Assembly (NCBI GenBank): GCA_011390165.1
Contig: JAABSV010000025.1
Coordinates: 1 to 56,934 of the forward strand
DNA: 56,934 nucleotides
Source of the DNA: Desulfobulbaceae bacterium
GTDB taxonomy: Bacteria > Desulfobacterota > Desulfobulbia > Desulfobulbales > Desulfocapsaceae
Reading direction: 5' to 3'
Part shown: positions 7,242 to 15,593 of the stretch, one piece after another
Position numbering within the stretch: the first letter of the stretch is position 1
How the letters are laid out: every line of letters begins with the position of its first letter
The notes under the pieces: model-generated
Told to the model about the DNA's origin: nothing
What the model saw: only the letters and a program-made list of their open reading frames with translations
Database searches by the model: none
Position numbers and translations under genes: made by a program

Positions 7242-8441
7242 TTACCCCCTGCCGGCAGGGGCGGGCGGCACGAAACGGCCGTGCGGCCAGGTCGGAGTGG
7301 ATACCGGTGTGCCGAGGTTGTAGCGTACCAGCCGGTTACGCAGGTCAAGGAGTTGCCCCACCAGCGCTCCCTCGACGGCGGCATAGGCCTCTTCGTCAAC
7401 AACCCTTTTCACGACGATACCCAGCAGTTCGGTAATGGCATTGCCGACCGAGTTCTGGCTGATGGTCACAATCAACCGCCCCCGGTCGTCGCGGTAGAGG
7501 AGTTGCTTGTAGGCCGGCTTCCAGCGGATCTGGTTGGCAAACATCGGGTCTTCCAGCACCTGCAGGCGCAGCATGCGGGCAGCCTGGTGGAACTGGTCGC
7601 TGTACAGGAGGATATCTTCAATACGGTCGGGAAAGGCCGCATCGGCCGGAATTCTGGTGGTCCCCGTCGCCACCAGGGAGAAAAGGGCGCCGTAGAAATC
7701 GAGAAAGCCCTTCAGCACCATATCGTATTCATGCCAGAAGCGCCCCCGGTTCAGGGTTTCGGCGCCGCCCACCACCTCCCAGCTGGGCAGCCCCTGCGGG
7801 TAGCCGGTGACGGCGAGTTTGCAGTCGTCGGGTGGTATGGGGCGGAGCACTTCAAGATCCAAGACGTCGAGGAAGCGCAGGTACACTTCGCTCAAATAGT
7901 TGAGAAAGAGGCCATTGTGGCCGCTGTCGGTGAGGTTCGGGTTGTCCTCGGCGGCCTGTGGGGAGGCCGCGATGGCCGACTGTTCAAAGACCATGAAGTG
8001 GTTGTGGATCATCCGGATGCTTGGAACGCCCGTTTTGTTCAAGGGCCAGGTGGCATCAAGGCTGGCCTCCCCGCAGAAGACCAGGTGCTGTGCGGGGTCA
8101 GGGTATTTTTCCAGCATGTAATGAAAAACCACCTTGCTCATCCTGCTGAAGACGAGGTTTTCGTCATGGGCAAGCTGGTCGCGGCGGACCGGTCGTCCCA
8201 TGGGGTCGAGAATCCTCTGGGAGGTATCGAAAATAATCGAGGTGTCGAAGAGATTGGAGTGGCCGATCGCCTTACGGTAGAGGAGGAAGCCCTCCGGCGT
8301 GCGCAGGAGCCCATTTTCCCTGGCCAGGTGGCGAAGGTTGCAGGGGCTGTTGAAAAATTCGGTGGGGGCGATTCCCGACGGGATCTCCAGAGGGATCTGT
8401 CGATGGGGCGTGGTCACTTCACGTGGTGCGCTGCTGGCCAT
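7242..8441 (-). CDS. Conserved-looking protein of unknown function
   Basis: A 399-residue soluble protein I cannot assign. It has no signal peptide or membrane helix. One stretch, VPSIRMIHNHFMVF (about residues 140-153), resembles the His-x-His loop of HIT/GalT-like nucleotidyl transferases, and an earlier HLVFCGEASLDATWPLNKTG fits a strand before it, but the match is too weak to name the family. Codon use is like that of the neighbours and the frame is clean over 1.2 kb, so it is a real gene. It faces the MDR oxidoreductase gene with only 15 bp between their stops. Upstream lie repeats A and B. Confidence 0.75.
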   Translation of the reverse strand: MASSAPREVTTPHRQIPLEIPSGIAPTEFFNSPCNLRHLARENGLLRTPEGFLLYRKAIGHSNLFDTSIIFDTSQRILDPMGRPVRRDQLAHDENLVFSRMSKVVFHYMLEKYPDPAQHLVFCGEASLDATWPLNKTGVPSIRMIHNHFMVFEQSAIAASPQAAEDNPNLTDSGHNGLFLNYLSEVYLRFLDVLDLEVLRPIPPDDCKLAVTGYPQGLPSWEVVGGAETLNRGRFWHEYDMVLKGFLDFYGALFSLVATGTTRIPADAAFPDRIEDILLYSDQFHQAARMLRLQVLEDPMFANQIRWKPAYKQLLYRDDRGRLIVTISQNSVGNAITELLGIVVKRVVDEEAYAAVEGALVGQLLDLRNRLVRYNLGTPVSTPTWPHGRFVPPAPAGRG

Positions 8442-8559
8442 GGTATCCCTGCTCCTGGTTCTTCTCTCTGACCTGTCGGCAAGCCGGCCGCCGGCTCAGC
8501 CTCTTCGACAAGCGGATCCTGTACCGCCAAATGTATCTTTTTGGCACAAAAATAGCACT

Positions 8560-8703
8560 AGGCTGCCTTGAAAAATTCGAATTCCCGTTCAGAATCAAGG
8601 CGAAAGAAAACAATTTGCCGCAGGCATATAGTTGATATTCCGAGGACAAATTTTTTTCGTTCAACGCAGAGATTGGGCGGAAATACCATTTTTCAAGGTG
8701 GCC
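8560..8703 (-). repeat. Dispersed repeat A, copy 2 (inverted)
   Basis: A 144-bp full copy, inverted relative to copy 1 at 4365-4507 and about 90 percent identical by eye, with both terminal inverted repeats intact. The two copies flank the 4.5-8.5 kb segment in opposite orientation, so recombination between them could invert that segment. Confidence 0.85.
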
Positions 8704-8725
8704 ACTATTCTAATCGCTTTGCGGA

Positions 8726-8765
8726 ACGGGTACAGATCCGGGTCCCACAATCTTTTGCTGCCTAC
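8726..8765 (+). repeat. Dispersed repeat B, copy 2 (3' part only)
   Basis: The stretch GGGTACAGATCCGGGTCCC followed by CTTTTGCTGCCTAC matches the last third of repeat B (GGTAC-x-GA-CCGGGT ... CCTTTTGCTGC-x-TACC). The 5' two thirds are missing; repeat A copy 2 ends 23 bp before it. Confidence 0.5.
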
Positions 8766-8844
8766 GCTGAACGGTTACGTTCGCTTCTGCGGATGAACTC
8801 TTCGATGGACTTTTGACAGACACTGCAAACAAGGAGAAAAGATT

Positions 8845-9930
8845 ATGAAAGTATTCAATATTGCATCAATTCCAGGAGATGGCATCGGCAAGGAGACCGT
8901 TCCGGCCGGTCGCCAGGTACTGGATACCGTCGGCGAGGTCCACGGTGGGCTCCGTTTCGAGTATCTCGATATCGACTGGAACTGCGAGTATTACCTCCGC
9001 CATGGCCGGATGATGCCGGAAAACGGGCTGGATATCCTCCGTCCCTGTGATGCCATATTCCTCGGCGCTGTCGGCTTTCCCGGTGTTCCCGACCATATTT
9101 CCCTGTGGGGGTTGCTGCTGCCGATCAGAAGGAATTTCCGGCAGTATGTCAATCTGCGCCCGGTGAAACTTCTCGCCGGCGTGCCAACGCCGTTGGCCAA
9201 CCGCCATCCCGGCGAGATTGATTTCCTTGTCGTGCGCGAGAACAACGAAGGGGAATACTCCAACATGGGGGGACGCATCTACCAGGGGACCGCTCAGGAG
9301 GTTGTTGTCCAGAACACGGTCTTTACCCGAACCGGGGTGGAACGGATTATTCGCTATGCCTTCGATCTGGCGGTGCGCACCGGCCGGCGGAAAGTGACAT
9401 CGGCCACCAAGTCGAACGGGATCAATTTCACCATGCCCTTCTGGGACGAGATCTTTGCCGAGGTCGGCCGGGACTATCCGGGCATCGTCGGTAACCAGAT
9501 GCACATCGATGCCTTGTGTGCCCGTTTTGTCACCCATCCCCAGGAGTTCGACGTCGTCGTCGGCAGTAACCTCTTCGGGGATATCCTCACCGACCTCGGG
9601 CCGGCCATTGCCGGCAGCATCGGGGTCGCTCCGTCGGCAAACATCGATCCGACCAGGGAATTCCCTTCGATGTTCGAACCGGTGCACGGTTCGGCCCCGG
9701 ATATCGCCGGCCAGGGGATCGCCAACCCCATGGGGCAGATCTGGTGCGCCTCGATGATGCTCGAGCATCTTGGCTTTGCCGATTGTGGCGAGATCGTCAT
9801 GCGGGCCCTGGCTGACACCCTCGCCGCCGGTCTCACCACCCCCGATATCGGTGGTCGGGCCGGCACGGTTGCGGTGACCGAGGCGATCTGCCGGCAGATC
9901 AGAACGATTGCCGGCTCTCTTCGTTCCTGA
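8845..9930 (+). CDS. ttuC: Tartrate / D-malate dehydrogenase-type beta-decarboxylating dehydrogenase
   Basis: A 361-residue member of the isocitrate/isopropylmalate dehydrogenase family that oxidises and decarboxylates 2-hydroxy diacids with NAD. The N-terminus (NIASIPGDGIGKE) is the family signature. LRPVKLL, Tyr138 (NNEGEYSN), Lys189 (SATKSNGINF), Asp222 (QMHIDA), Asp246 and Asp250 (FGDILTD) are the expected catalytic and metal-binding residues. The loop REN-NEGEYSNMGG and the WGLLLPIRR region are typical of tartrate dehydrogenase (TtuC) and D-malate dehydrogenase (DmlA) and differ from LeuB. A strong AAGGAG precedes the ATG. Tartrate and D-malate enzymes cannot be told apart here, so the symbol is a family label. 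The stop overlaps the convergent deaminase-like gene by 32 bp. Confidence 0.88.
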   Translation: MKVFNIASIPGDGIGKETVPAGRQVLDTVGEVHGGLRFEYLDIDWNCEYYLRHGRMMPENGLDILRPCDAIFLGAVGFPGVPDHISLWGLLLPIRRNFRQYVNLRPVKLLAGVPTPLANRHPGEIDFLVVRENNEGEYSNMGGRIYQGTAQEVVVQNTVFTRTGVERIIRYAFDLAVRTGRRKVTSATKSNGINFTMPFWDEIFAEVGRDYPGIVGNQMHIDALCARFVTHPQEFDVVVGSNLFGDILTDLGPAIAGSIGVAPSANIDPTREFPSMFEPVHGSAPDIAGQGIANPMGQIWCASMMLEHLGFADCGEIVMRALADTLAAGLTTPDIGGRAGTVAVTEAICRQIRTIAGSLRS

Positions 9931-11200
9931 CCCCTCTCGCCGCTACCCCCACCTGTTCCGGGGCAATGCCGACCGTCTGGCTGTAGAAGGGCGGCAGGCC
10001 CTTGATCATTGCCGCCAACTCTGCCACTGAACCGGCCACAGGGGGAAGGTAGTACTGCAAATTGCCCGGGGTGGTCCGGGGGGGGGCCCCCTCCATGGTC
10101 GAGCCATAGGCACCAAGATCCATCAAGGATCGGGAGTCGCCGGGAGTGGGGGCATGGAGGAAGACAAAGGTGCCGTACTTCGGGTGGGTCAGGCGCTCTC
10201 TGGCCGCAGCGCTGGTGGTCGGGTCGTTGAGCAGCTGAAAACGGCTCGTGCTGTAGGCCTGCACCGCATTCATGAAGGCGGTGGCCAGCGGACTGCGGTC
10301 AAATCTGTCGGCTACGGCAACGAGCAGATTGCCGAAAGGGTCGATCAGGGCCACCGCATTGCCTGCCTGTGGCGTGTTGTCGACCAGGTCGCTGAGAATC
10401 TGCTGAAGGGTCGCATCCGGGGCCCGGAAATTGGTCAGCTTGTGGGTAAATGCCAGCGCCAGGTGGCTGCGGCAGGCCCTTTTCAGCGGGGCATCGTCGG
10501 GTAGCAGCGCCGGGTCGGCCATGGTGGCCGGATCGACACCTGAACCCTGGCTGTTATCCCGTACCGCCAGGACATTGTCGAGAAAGACGTGAAGAGAACG
10601 GGCATGGGTCACCACCTCGACGGCCGTGGTTCGGAAGGCAACGCCATCGCCACCCACGTAGGGGCGGTGCCCTTCGACCGCGTAGTAGCCGAATTTTTCC
10701 TGGACGCGCCTTCGCAGTGTCTCGGGCAGAGCGGAAAACGCGAATCTGCCGTCAAAATTGATCCCGGCCCAGTCGTCAATGGCCACCACCCCGACGTTGA
10801 AGCCGGCCGTCAGGAGGGCGCCGGTGCACATGGCACAGGGGTCTAGGCTGGTGACGATGGTTAGGTTGAACGGTTCGGGGAGCTTTTTCGACTTTTTGTT
10901 ATCGTAGTACCACTGGACGAGCTGCCGTTCGCCGTGGGCGGTCGGGTCGAAGGTGTAGGTTTCTCCCTCCCTTGTCTCCAGCCGTGGGTCGAGGCGGCCA
11001 AGGACCCGATTGCGCAGTCTGGCGATGACCCTGCCGGTGCTGTTTTCGATAATCGCCCCGGCGACCCCGAAGGTGCCGGCGGCATTGGCCTGTTGTGCCA
11101 TTTCCAGGACCAGTTGGGCAGCCTCCTGAGCGTTTTTGAGCGGCAGCGGCGGCTGTTGCCTGGCTGGGAAAATACCACAACTGGAGCAGGGGTGGGTCAT
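9899..11200 (-). CDS. Cytidine-deaminase-fold protein with long C-terminal extension
   Basis: A 433-residue protein. Residues about 20-160 form a zinc deaminase domain: HGE at 89-91 (the His-x-Glu motif) and PCAMC with Cys122 and Cys125. These are the zinc ligands and proton shuttle of cytidine/deoxycytidylate/guanine-type deaminases. The remaining 240 or so residues are not a domain I recognise. They include SLHVFLDNVLAVRDNS, a region NAVALIDPFGNLLVAVADRF and FVFLHAPTPGDSRSLMDLG. The substrate is unknown. The start is uncertain: ATG 11200 has GGGAAGAA upstream, and ATG 11224 is an alternative. A CSSC near the N-terminus is notable. The gene follows the FAD oxidoreductase on the same strand and converges with the tartrate dehydrogenase gene. 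Confidence 0.78.
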   Translation of the reverse strand: MTHPCSSCGIFPARQQPPLPLKNAQEAAQLVLEMAQQANAAGTFGVAGAIIENSTGRVIARLRNRVLGRLDPRLETREGETYTFDPTAHGERQLVQWYYDNKKSKKLPEPFNLTIVTSLDPCAMCTGALLTAGFNVGVVAIDDWAGINFDGRFAFSALPETLRRRVQEKFGYYAVEGHRPYVGGDGVAFRTTAVEVVTHARSLHVFLDNVLAVRDNSQGSGVDPATMADPALLPDDAPLKRACRSHLALAFTHKLTNFRAPDATLQQILSDLVDNTPQAGNAVALIDPFGNLLVAVADRFDRSPLATAFMNAVQAYSTSRFQLLNDPTTSAAARERLTHPKYGTFVFLHAPTPGDSRSLMDLGAYGSTMEGAPPRTTPGNLQYYLPPVAGSVAELAAMIKGLPPFYSQTVGIAPEQVGVAARGVRNEESRQSF

Positions 11201-11300
11201 GCGCCGAACCGTTCTTCCCGCCATGGCTCTGCCGGCCGGGGAGGAGATGCAGCCTCTCTGAAGGCATTGCAGGCTTTGTAGCCGTTCACTGCTATACAGC

Positions 11301-12671
11301 TCATTCAAGTAAGGGGTTGAGCATATAGATGAGATCGCTTTCCCGGGAGGGGTAGGGGGCCATGATATTGCTCCGGTGCAGGTCGGCGACGGTGGTGCCG
11401 TCAAGCATCGCCTGCTTGCAGGTGTTGATCAGGCCGGTGCTGTTGTCGGAGAGGAAGTGGGCGCCGAGAATTTTACCCTCCGCATCGACTAGAATTTTGT
11501 AGGCGGCGTGGCGCATGCCGACCCGTCGGTAAGTCGGCCAGCTGAGGTGGGAGTCGTGGCTCTGCCAATACGTTACCCCCTCCTCCTGCAACTGCTCCTC
11601 GGTTTTGCCGACCATCGCCAGCTGCGGGTAGGTGAAGAGGACCGCCGGCACCACCCGGTAGTCGATGGCCGCCGTTTCTTCCCCGGTCTGCCGGGCGATG
11701 ATGGAGCTGGCGGCAATATGTCCTTCCATGTCGGCGACCCTTGCCAGTTGGAGGCTGGCGGCACAGTCGCCCACCGCGTAGACCCGCTCGTTCGTGGTGC
11801 GCATCCAGGGATCGACGGTGATCCCCCGCCGGCTCGACTCGATTCCGGCCGCTGCCAGGTTCAACGAGTCGATATTGGCCAGCCGACCGGCGCCATTGAC
11901 CACCAGATCGACCACAAAACTGACCCCCGAGGCCAGTTCCACCCGGTAGCCGGCAGTGGTTTTGCTGATTGCCGCCACGCCTACCCCGGTATGCAGCTGG
12001 ATTCCCTCGGCTGTCGAGGCCTCGACGAGCAGAGCGACCATACCGCCGTCAAAGGGGCCAAGGGGGCGTTCCTGGGCCTCAAAGATGTGGATCTGGCCGG
12101 GAGTTGCCCCCAGGCGGGCGGCGAAATGGGCAAACTCGAAGGAGATGAAACCGCCACCGATAAAGGCAATCCGTTCGGGCAGCTGCGGCAGGGCGAGAAA
12201 GTCGTTGCTGTCGATGAGATGTTCCCAGCCGGGGATGGGCAGTTGTGCCGGTTTCGCGCCGGTGGCGATGATCAGGGTATCGCCGTGCAGCTCTTCACCG
12301 CCCATCGCCAGGGTCGAGTCGTTGACGAAGCGGGCCGAGCCGCGTCGATAGTCGATACCGTTGCCCTGAAGATTCGCTATGGTGCCGGCCGGGACCTTGC
12401 TGGTAAAGGCGTTTTTTGCTTGAAGGATCTCCGCCCAGCTGACCTCCGGCTGGACGGTGATGCCGAACTGCCGCAGGTGGCGGCAGCGGGCGATGGTTTC
12501 AGCCACCTCATAGAACCACTTTTTCGCCTGACAGCCATGGAGGGCACAGACCCCGCCGGGGGTGGCGCTCTCGTCAATCACCGCCACCTTCTGCCCTTCG
12601 GCCGCCAAATCGAAGGCGGCGGTCTGGCCGGCGGTTCCGGCGCCGACTATGATGGTATCAAATTGTTCCAT
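11301..12671 (-). CDS. FAD-dependent pyridine nucleotide-disulfide oxidoreductase
   Basis: A 456-residue flavoprotein of the dihydrolipoamide dehydrogenase/glutathione reductase family. It has the FAD motif GAGTAG near the N-terminus, a redox-active disulfide Cys42-x4-Cys47 (GGVCALHGC), a second Rossmann motif (FIGGGFISFE) for NAD(P)H, and the second FAD motif YAVGDCAA. The C-terminal dimerisation domain lacks the His-Pro-x-x-Glu catalytic pair of true lipoamide dehydrogenase; it reads APYPSRESDLIY instead. The substrate is therefore probably not lipoamide or glutathione. The ATG at 12671 follows GGGGGAGAAGAA. It is divergent from a binding protein/kinase pair, with about 145 bp between starts. 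Confidence 0.9.
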   Translation of the reverse strand: MEQFDTIIVGAGTAGQTAAFDLAAEGQKVAVIDESATPGGVCALHGCQAKKWFYEVAETIARCRHLRQFGITVQPEVSWAEILQAKNAFTSKVPAGTIANLQGNGIDYRRGSARFVNDSTLAMGGEELHGDTLIIATGAKPAQLPIPGWEHLIDSNDFLALPQLPERIAFIGGGFISFEFAHFAARLGATPGQIHIFEAQERPLGPFDGGMVALLVEASTAEGIQLHTGVGVAAISKTTAGYRVELASGVSFVVDLVVNGAGRLANIDSLNLAAAGIESSRRGITVDPWMRTTNERVYAVGDCAASLQLARVADMEGHIAASSIIARQTGEETAAIDYRVVPAVLFTYPQLAMVGKTEEQLQEEGVTYWQSHDSHLSWPTYRRVGMRHAAYKILVDAEGKILGAHFLSDNSTGLINTCKQAMLDGTTVADLHRSNIMAPYPSRESDLIYMLNPLLE

Positions 12672-12732
12672 TTCTTCTCCCCCGGCCGCTGCGTACGGCC
12701 TGTTGCCCACCGGGCTGCCTGTCATAAAAAAA

Positions 12733-12761
12733 TTGACATGCCCGGGAATTGTCCGGTAAAT
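12733..12761 (+). promoter_or_regulatory. Candidate sigma-70 promoter for the binding protein/kinase operon
   Basis: A perfect TTGACA at 12733-12738 is followed after 17 bp by GTAAAT (12756-12761), a poor -10 box with three of six consensus bases. If used, the first start codon of the operon must lie downstream, which supports the ATG at 12818. Confidence 0.35.
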
Positions 12762-12817
12762 TTTTGTATACCATAAAAAAACAGTTTCTTCCTGCATCCT
12801 CTCTAACCCGAGCCGCC

Positions 12818-13645
12818 ATGGCCTCTCGCTTAGTTGACAGTTTTATGACCTGGGCGGGAAAGAGTCAACTCATCATTGTCCAGCGCCTCATTGTCCAGAT
12901 TTTCATTGTCCAGTTCCTCATTGCCCTGCTCCTGGCCGGCGCCGCAGCCGCTGCCGGCCGTCCCCTGCTGCTGAGCACCTTTGCCGGCCCACCGCTTTCC
13001 ACCGGGCGGGGGGACGGCTTTTATGACCTGGTGCTGAAGGAGGCCTTTCGCCGTGCCGGCCGCGCCATCGAGATCATCCCATTGCCGGCGGAGAGGTCGT
13101 TGAAAAATGTCAACCTGGGGATCACCGATGGAGATTTTGTCCGCATCGCCGGGCTTGACGCCCTCTACCCGGAGATTCTCATGGTGCCGGAGAAAATAGA
13201 TGACTTCGAGTTCGTCGGTTTCTCTCGCGACAGCTCCATACCCACCGCCGACTGGCAGAGTCTCATCCCCTACGATGTGGCCATCGTCAGGGGCTGGAAG
13301 ATTCTCGAAAACAACATTGTCGGCTACCGCAGCCTGGTGCGGTTGAAGAACCAGAGGCTGCTCTTCACCCTGCTCGGCAAGGACCGCGCCGATATTGCCG
13401 TCTACTCCCGTTTTGAGGGGTGTGCGATGCTCAACCAGCTGGGAATCAAGGGTGTGCATGCCCTTGACCCGCCGCTGGCGGTACGGGAGATGTATCTCTA
13501 TCTCAACCGCCGGCACCACGCCTTGCTGCCCCTGCTGGCCGGCCATCTGCGCGAGATGAAAGATGACGGCACCTTCGCCGCCCTCAAGGAGGAGAGCCTT
13601 GGACCATTCCTGCAAGGAAAAGCCTGTGTGGAAGCCGGCAACTAG
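12818..13645 (+). CDS. Periplasmic solute-binding-like protein
   Basis: A 275-residue secreted protein with the layout of the family 3 solute-binding proteins (amino-acid type). It starts with RPLLLSTFAGPPLS, then GFYDLVLKEAFRRAG, the usual early strand-helix pair, and ends with LREMKDDGTFAALKEE, the usual C-terminal signature. The signal sequence contains a 15-bp tandem repeat (see 12871-12929) and ends LLLAGAAAAAG. No ABC transporter genes are next to it. Instead it overlaps a membrane histidine kinase by 20 bp, which suggests it is a ligand-sensing partner of the kinase and not part of an uptake system. The start is chosen at 12818 because the candidate promoter overlaps the earlier ATG at 12749; the ribosome binding site is weak either way. 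Confidence 0.75.
   Translation: MASRLVDSFMTWAGKSQLIIVQRLIVQIFIVQFLIALLLAGAAAAAGRPLLLSTFAGPPLSTGRGDGFYDLVLKEAFRRAGRAIEIIPLPAERSLKNVNLGITDGDFVRIAGLDALYPEILMVPEKIDDFEFVGFSRDSSIPTADWQSLIPYDVAIVRGWKILENNIVGYRSLVRLKNQRLLFTLLGKDRADIAVYSRFEGCAMLNQLGIKGVHALDPPLAVREMYLYLNRRHHALLPLLAGHLREMKDDGTFAALKEESLGPFLQGKACVEAGN
12871..12929 (+). repeat. 15-bp tandem repeat inside a signal sequence
   Basis: Four units of about 15 bp built on TCATTGTCCAG encode a five-residue hydrophobic period (IIVQR, LIVQI, FIVQF, LIALL) in the signal-peptide core of the binding protein. Gain or loss of a unit would change signal length while keeping frame. Confidence 0.75.
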
Positions 13646-15548
13646 CCGTCTCAATATCGGCGGGCTGGCGAAAAGGCTGATCGTTTCCATCCTTCTCTTC
13701 AGTTCGGTTATTACCCTGCTCGCCACCTCCGTCCAGCTCTATCGCGATTATACCAACGATATCAAAACGATCGAAACAGCCTTCGACCAGATTGAAAAAG
13801 GCCACCGGCAGACCATTGCCAACTCCCTCTGGGTTTCCGATTTCGAGCAGTTGGAGGTCCAGCTGCAGGGCATCCTCGATTTTCCCGGCATGCAGTATCT
13901 GGAAATTGTCAACGATGGCGAGAGGCTCATCGCCCTGGGGAAAAGACCCGATTCCCGGATTGTCGCCAGAAGCTATCCCATCGCCTACCAGTTCCGGGGG
14001 CACAGTGTCCATCTCGGCGACTTCAACGCCGTTGCCGACCTTGATGCGGTGTACGACCGCCTCTACGAAAAGGTCTTTATCATCTTGTCCAGCCAGGCGC
14101 TGAAGACCTTCCTGGTCTCCTTCTTCATCCTCTTTCTCTTCTATCTCCTCGTCGGCAGACATCTCGACACCCTTGCCCGTTCGGCCCGGGGTCTTTCCCT
14201 GAACAGTCTTGGTACCCCCATTACCCTGCAGCGGCAGAAGAGGGTCAAAGAGCCGCCGGATGAACTGGATGCGGTGGTCGACGCCCTCAATGCCATGCGG
14301 CTGAAGATGGCCGAGGAGGTGGCGGTCCGGCAGCAGAACGAGGAAGAGAGGAGAATGCTCGGCGAAAAACTGCGCCACGCCCAGAAAATGGAGTCCATCG
14401 GTACCCTGGCCGGGGGGATAGCGCACGACTTCAACAACATTCTCGGGGCGATCATCGGCTACGCGGAGATGGCCCAGGAGGAGAGCCCGGAGGGGTCAAC
14501 GGTGCGCCACGACATCGACCAGGTGGTGCAGGCCGGTTACCGGGCCAGGGAACTGGTCAGGCAGATCCTTGCCTTCAGTCGGCAGGCAGAGAGCGAATTG
14601 CTGCCCATGCAGCTGCCGCCGATTATAAAAGAGGCGGTGCGTCTGCTCCGCTCGACTCTGCCGGCAACCATCGAGATTCGTCAAGCAGTTGGCCAGGATG
14701 TCGGCCTGGTCCTGGCCGATCCCACCGAGATCCACCAGGTTATCATGAACCTCTGTACCAACGCCTACCATGCCATGGAGGAGAGTGGCGGCATCCTTAC
14801 CATTTCCCTGGAGAAGATGGTGCCGACGGCAACCGACTCGGCCAGGCCGGGCAGCGGCGAGTTCGTGCAGCTCTCGGTCCACGATACCGGGACGGGGATC
14901 GCCCCGGAACTGCTCGACAAAATCTTTGATCCCTACTTCACCACCAAGGAGGTTGGCAAGGGCACTGGTCTCGGGCTGTCGATCATCCATGGCATCATCA
15001 GGAGCTATGGCGGTCAGATACGCTGCAGCAGCAGCCCCGGGGAGGGGACCACCTTCCAGGTCCTCATCCCGGTGCTGGCCGACCTCGCTCTGCCCTCGGC
15101 AGGAGGCAGTGAACCGCCGCCTCGCGGTGATGGGCATATCCTCTTTGTCGATGACGAGGAGGTTCTTGCCGCGATGGGCAAGAGTATGCTGGAGAGTCTG
15201 GGCTACCGGGTGACAGCCCTGACCAGCAGTGTCGAGGCCCTCGCCCTGTTCCAGAGTCGGCCGGACGCCTTTGCTCTGATGATTACCGACCAGACCATGC
15301 CCGGCATGCTCGGTGGCGAGCTGAGTCGCCGGATTCTGCACATCCGGCCGGATTTCCCGATCATCATCTGTACCGGCTACAGCAGCTTGATGACGGTGGA
15401 AAAGGCTGCTGCCATGGGGATCAGAGGCTTTGTCATGAAACCCCTGGTAAAAAAGGATATCGCCGTCCTGCTCCGCCGAGTCTTGGCCGGGGCGGCGGAT
15501 GCCCCGGCACTCTTTTTTAAAGAGCCGGCGGGCCGACAGGCTCGGTAA
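13626..15548 (+). CDS. Membrane hybrid sensor histidine kinase with receiver
   Basis: A 640-residue kinase. Transmembrane helices at about residues 18-38 and 161-177 enclose a periplasmic sensor of about 120 residues. A linker and coiled coil follow, then HisKA with His267 (GGIAHDFNNIL), an HATPase domain with N box (NLCTNAYHAM), DTGTGI and GKGTGLGLS, and a C-terminal receiver domain with phospho-acceptor Asp in MITDQTMPGM. The HDFNN type of H box is typical of kinases that signal to sigma-54 activators or to their own receiver. I chose GTG 13626 because AAGGAA precedes it; an ATG at 13563 in frame is the alternative. The start overlaps the binding-protein gene, so the pair is probably one sensing unit. 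There is no DNA-binding output domain here. Confidence 0.9.
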   Translation: MWKPATSRLNIGGLAKRLIVSILLFSSVITLLATSVQLYRDYTNDIKTIETAFDQIEKGHRQTIANSLWVSDFEQLEVQLQGILDFPGMQYLEIVNDGERLIALGKRPDSRIVARSYPIAYQFRGHSVHLGDFNAVADLDAVYDRLYEKVFIILSSQALKTFLVSFFILFLFYLLVGRHLDTLARSARGLSLNSLGTPITLQRQKRVKEPPDELDAVVDALNAMRLKMAEEVAVRQQNEEERRMLGEKLRHAQKMESIGTLAGGIAHDFNNILGAIIGYAEMAQEESPEGSTVRHDIDQVVQAGYRARELVRQILAFSRQAESELLPMQLPPIIKEAVRLLRSTLPATIEIRQAVGQDVGLVLADPTEIHQVIMNLCTNAYHAMEESGGILTISLEKMVPTATDSARPGSGEFVQLSVHDTGTGIAPELLDKIFDPYFTTKEVGKGTGLGLSIIHGIIRSYGGQIRCSSSPGEGTTFQVLIPVLADLALPSAGGSEPPPRGDGHILFVDDEEVLAAMGKSMLESLGYRVTALTSSVEALALFQSRPDAFALMITDQTMPGMLGGELSRRILHIRPDFPIIICTGYSSLMTVEKAAAMGIRGFVMKPLVKKDIAVLLRRVLAGAADAPALFFKEPAGRQAR

Positions 15549-15593
15549 AGTCTCCGGGAGACTGCCGGCAATCCGGGCCGGTCGGTCGGCTGG

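Larger units (their letters stand above)
8442..8844. other. Intergenic region with repeats A and B
   Basis: This 403-base divergent space holds repeat A copy 2 (8560-8703) and a truncated copy of repeat B (8726-8765). A GCCAAA/TTTGGC stem lies near 8526-8545. I see no additional gene. Confidence 0.6.

Noticed and set aside
15507..15535. Stem CTCTTT/AAAGAG flanked by CCGG at the end of the hybrid kinase gene
   Set aside because: It lies inside the coding region and is not followed by a T-run.
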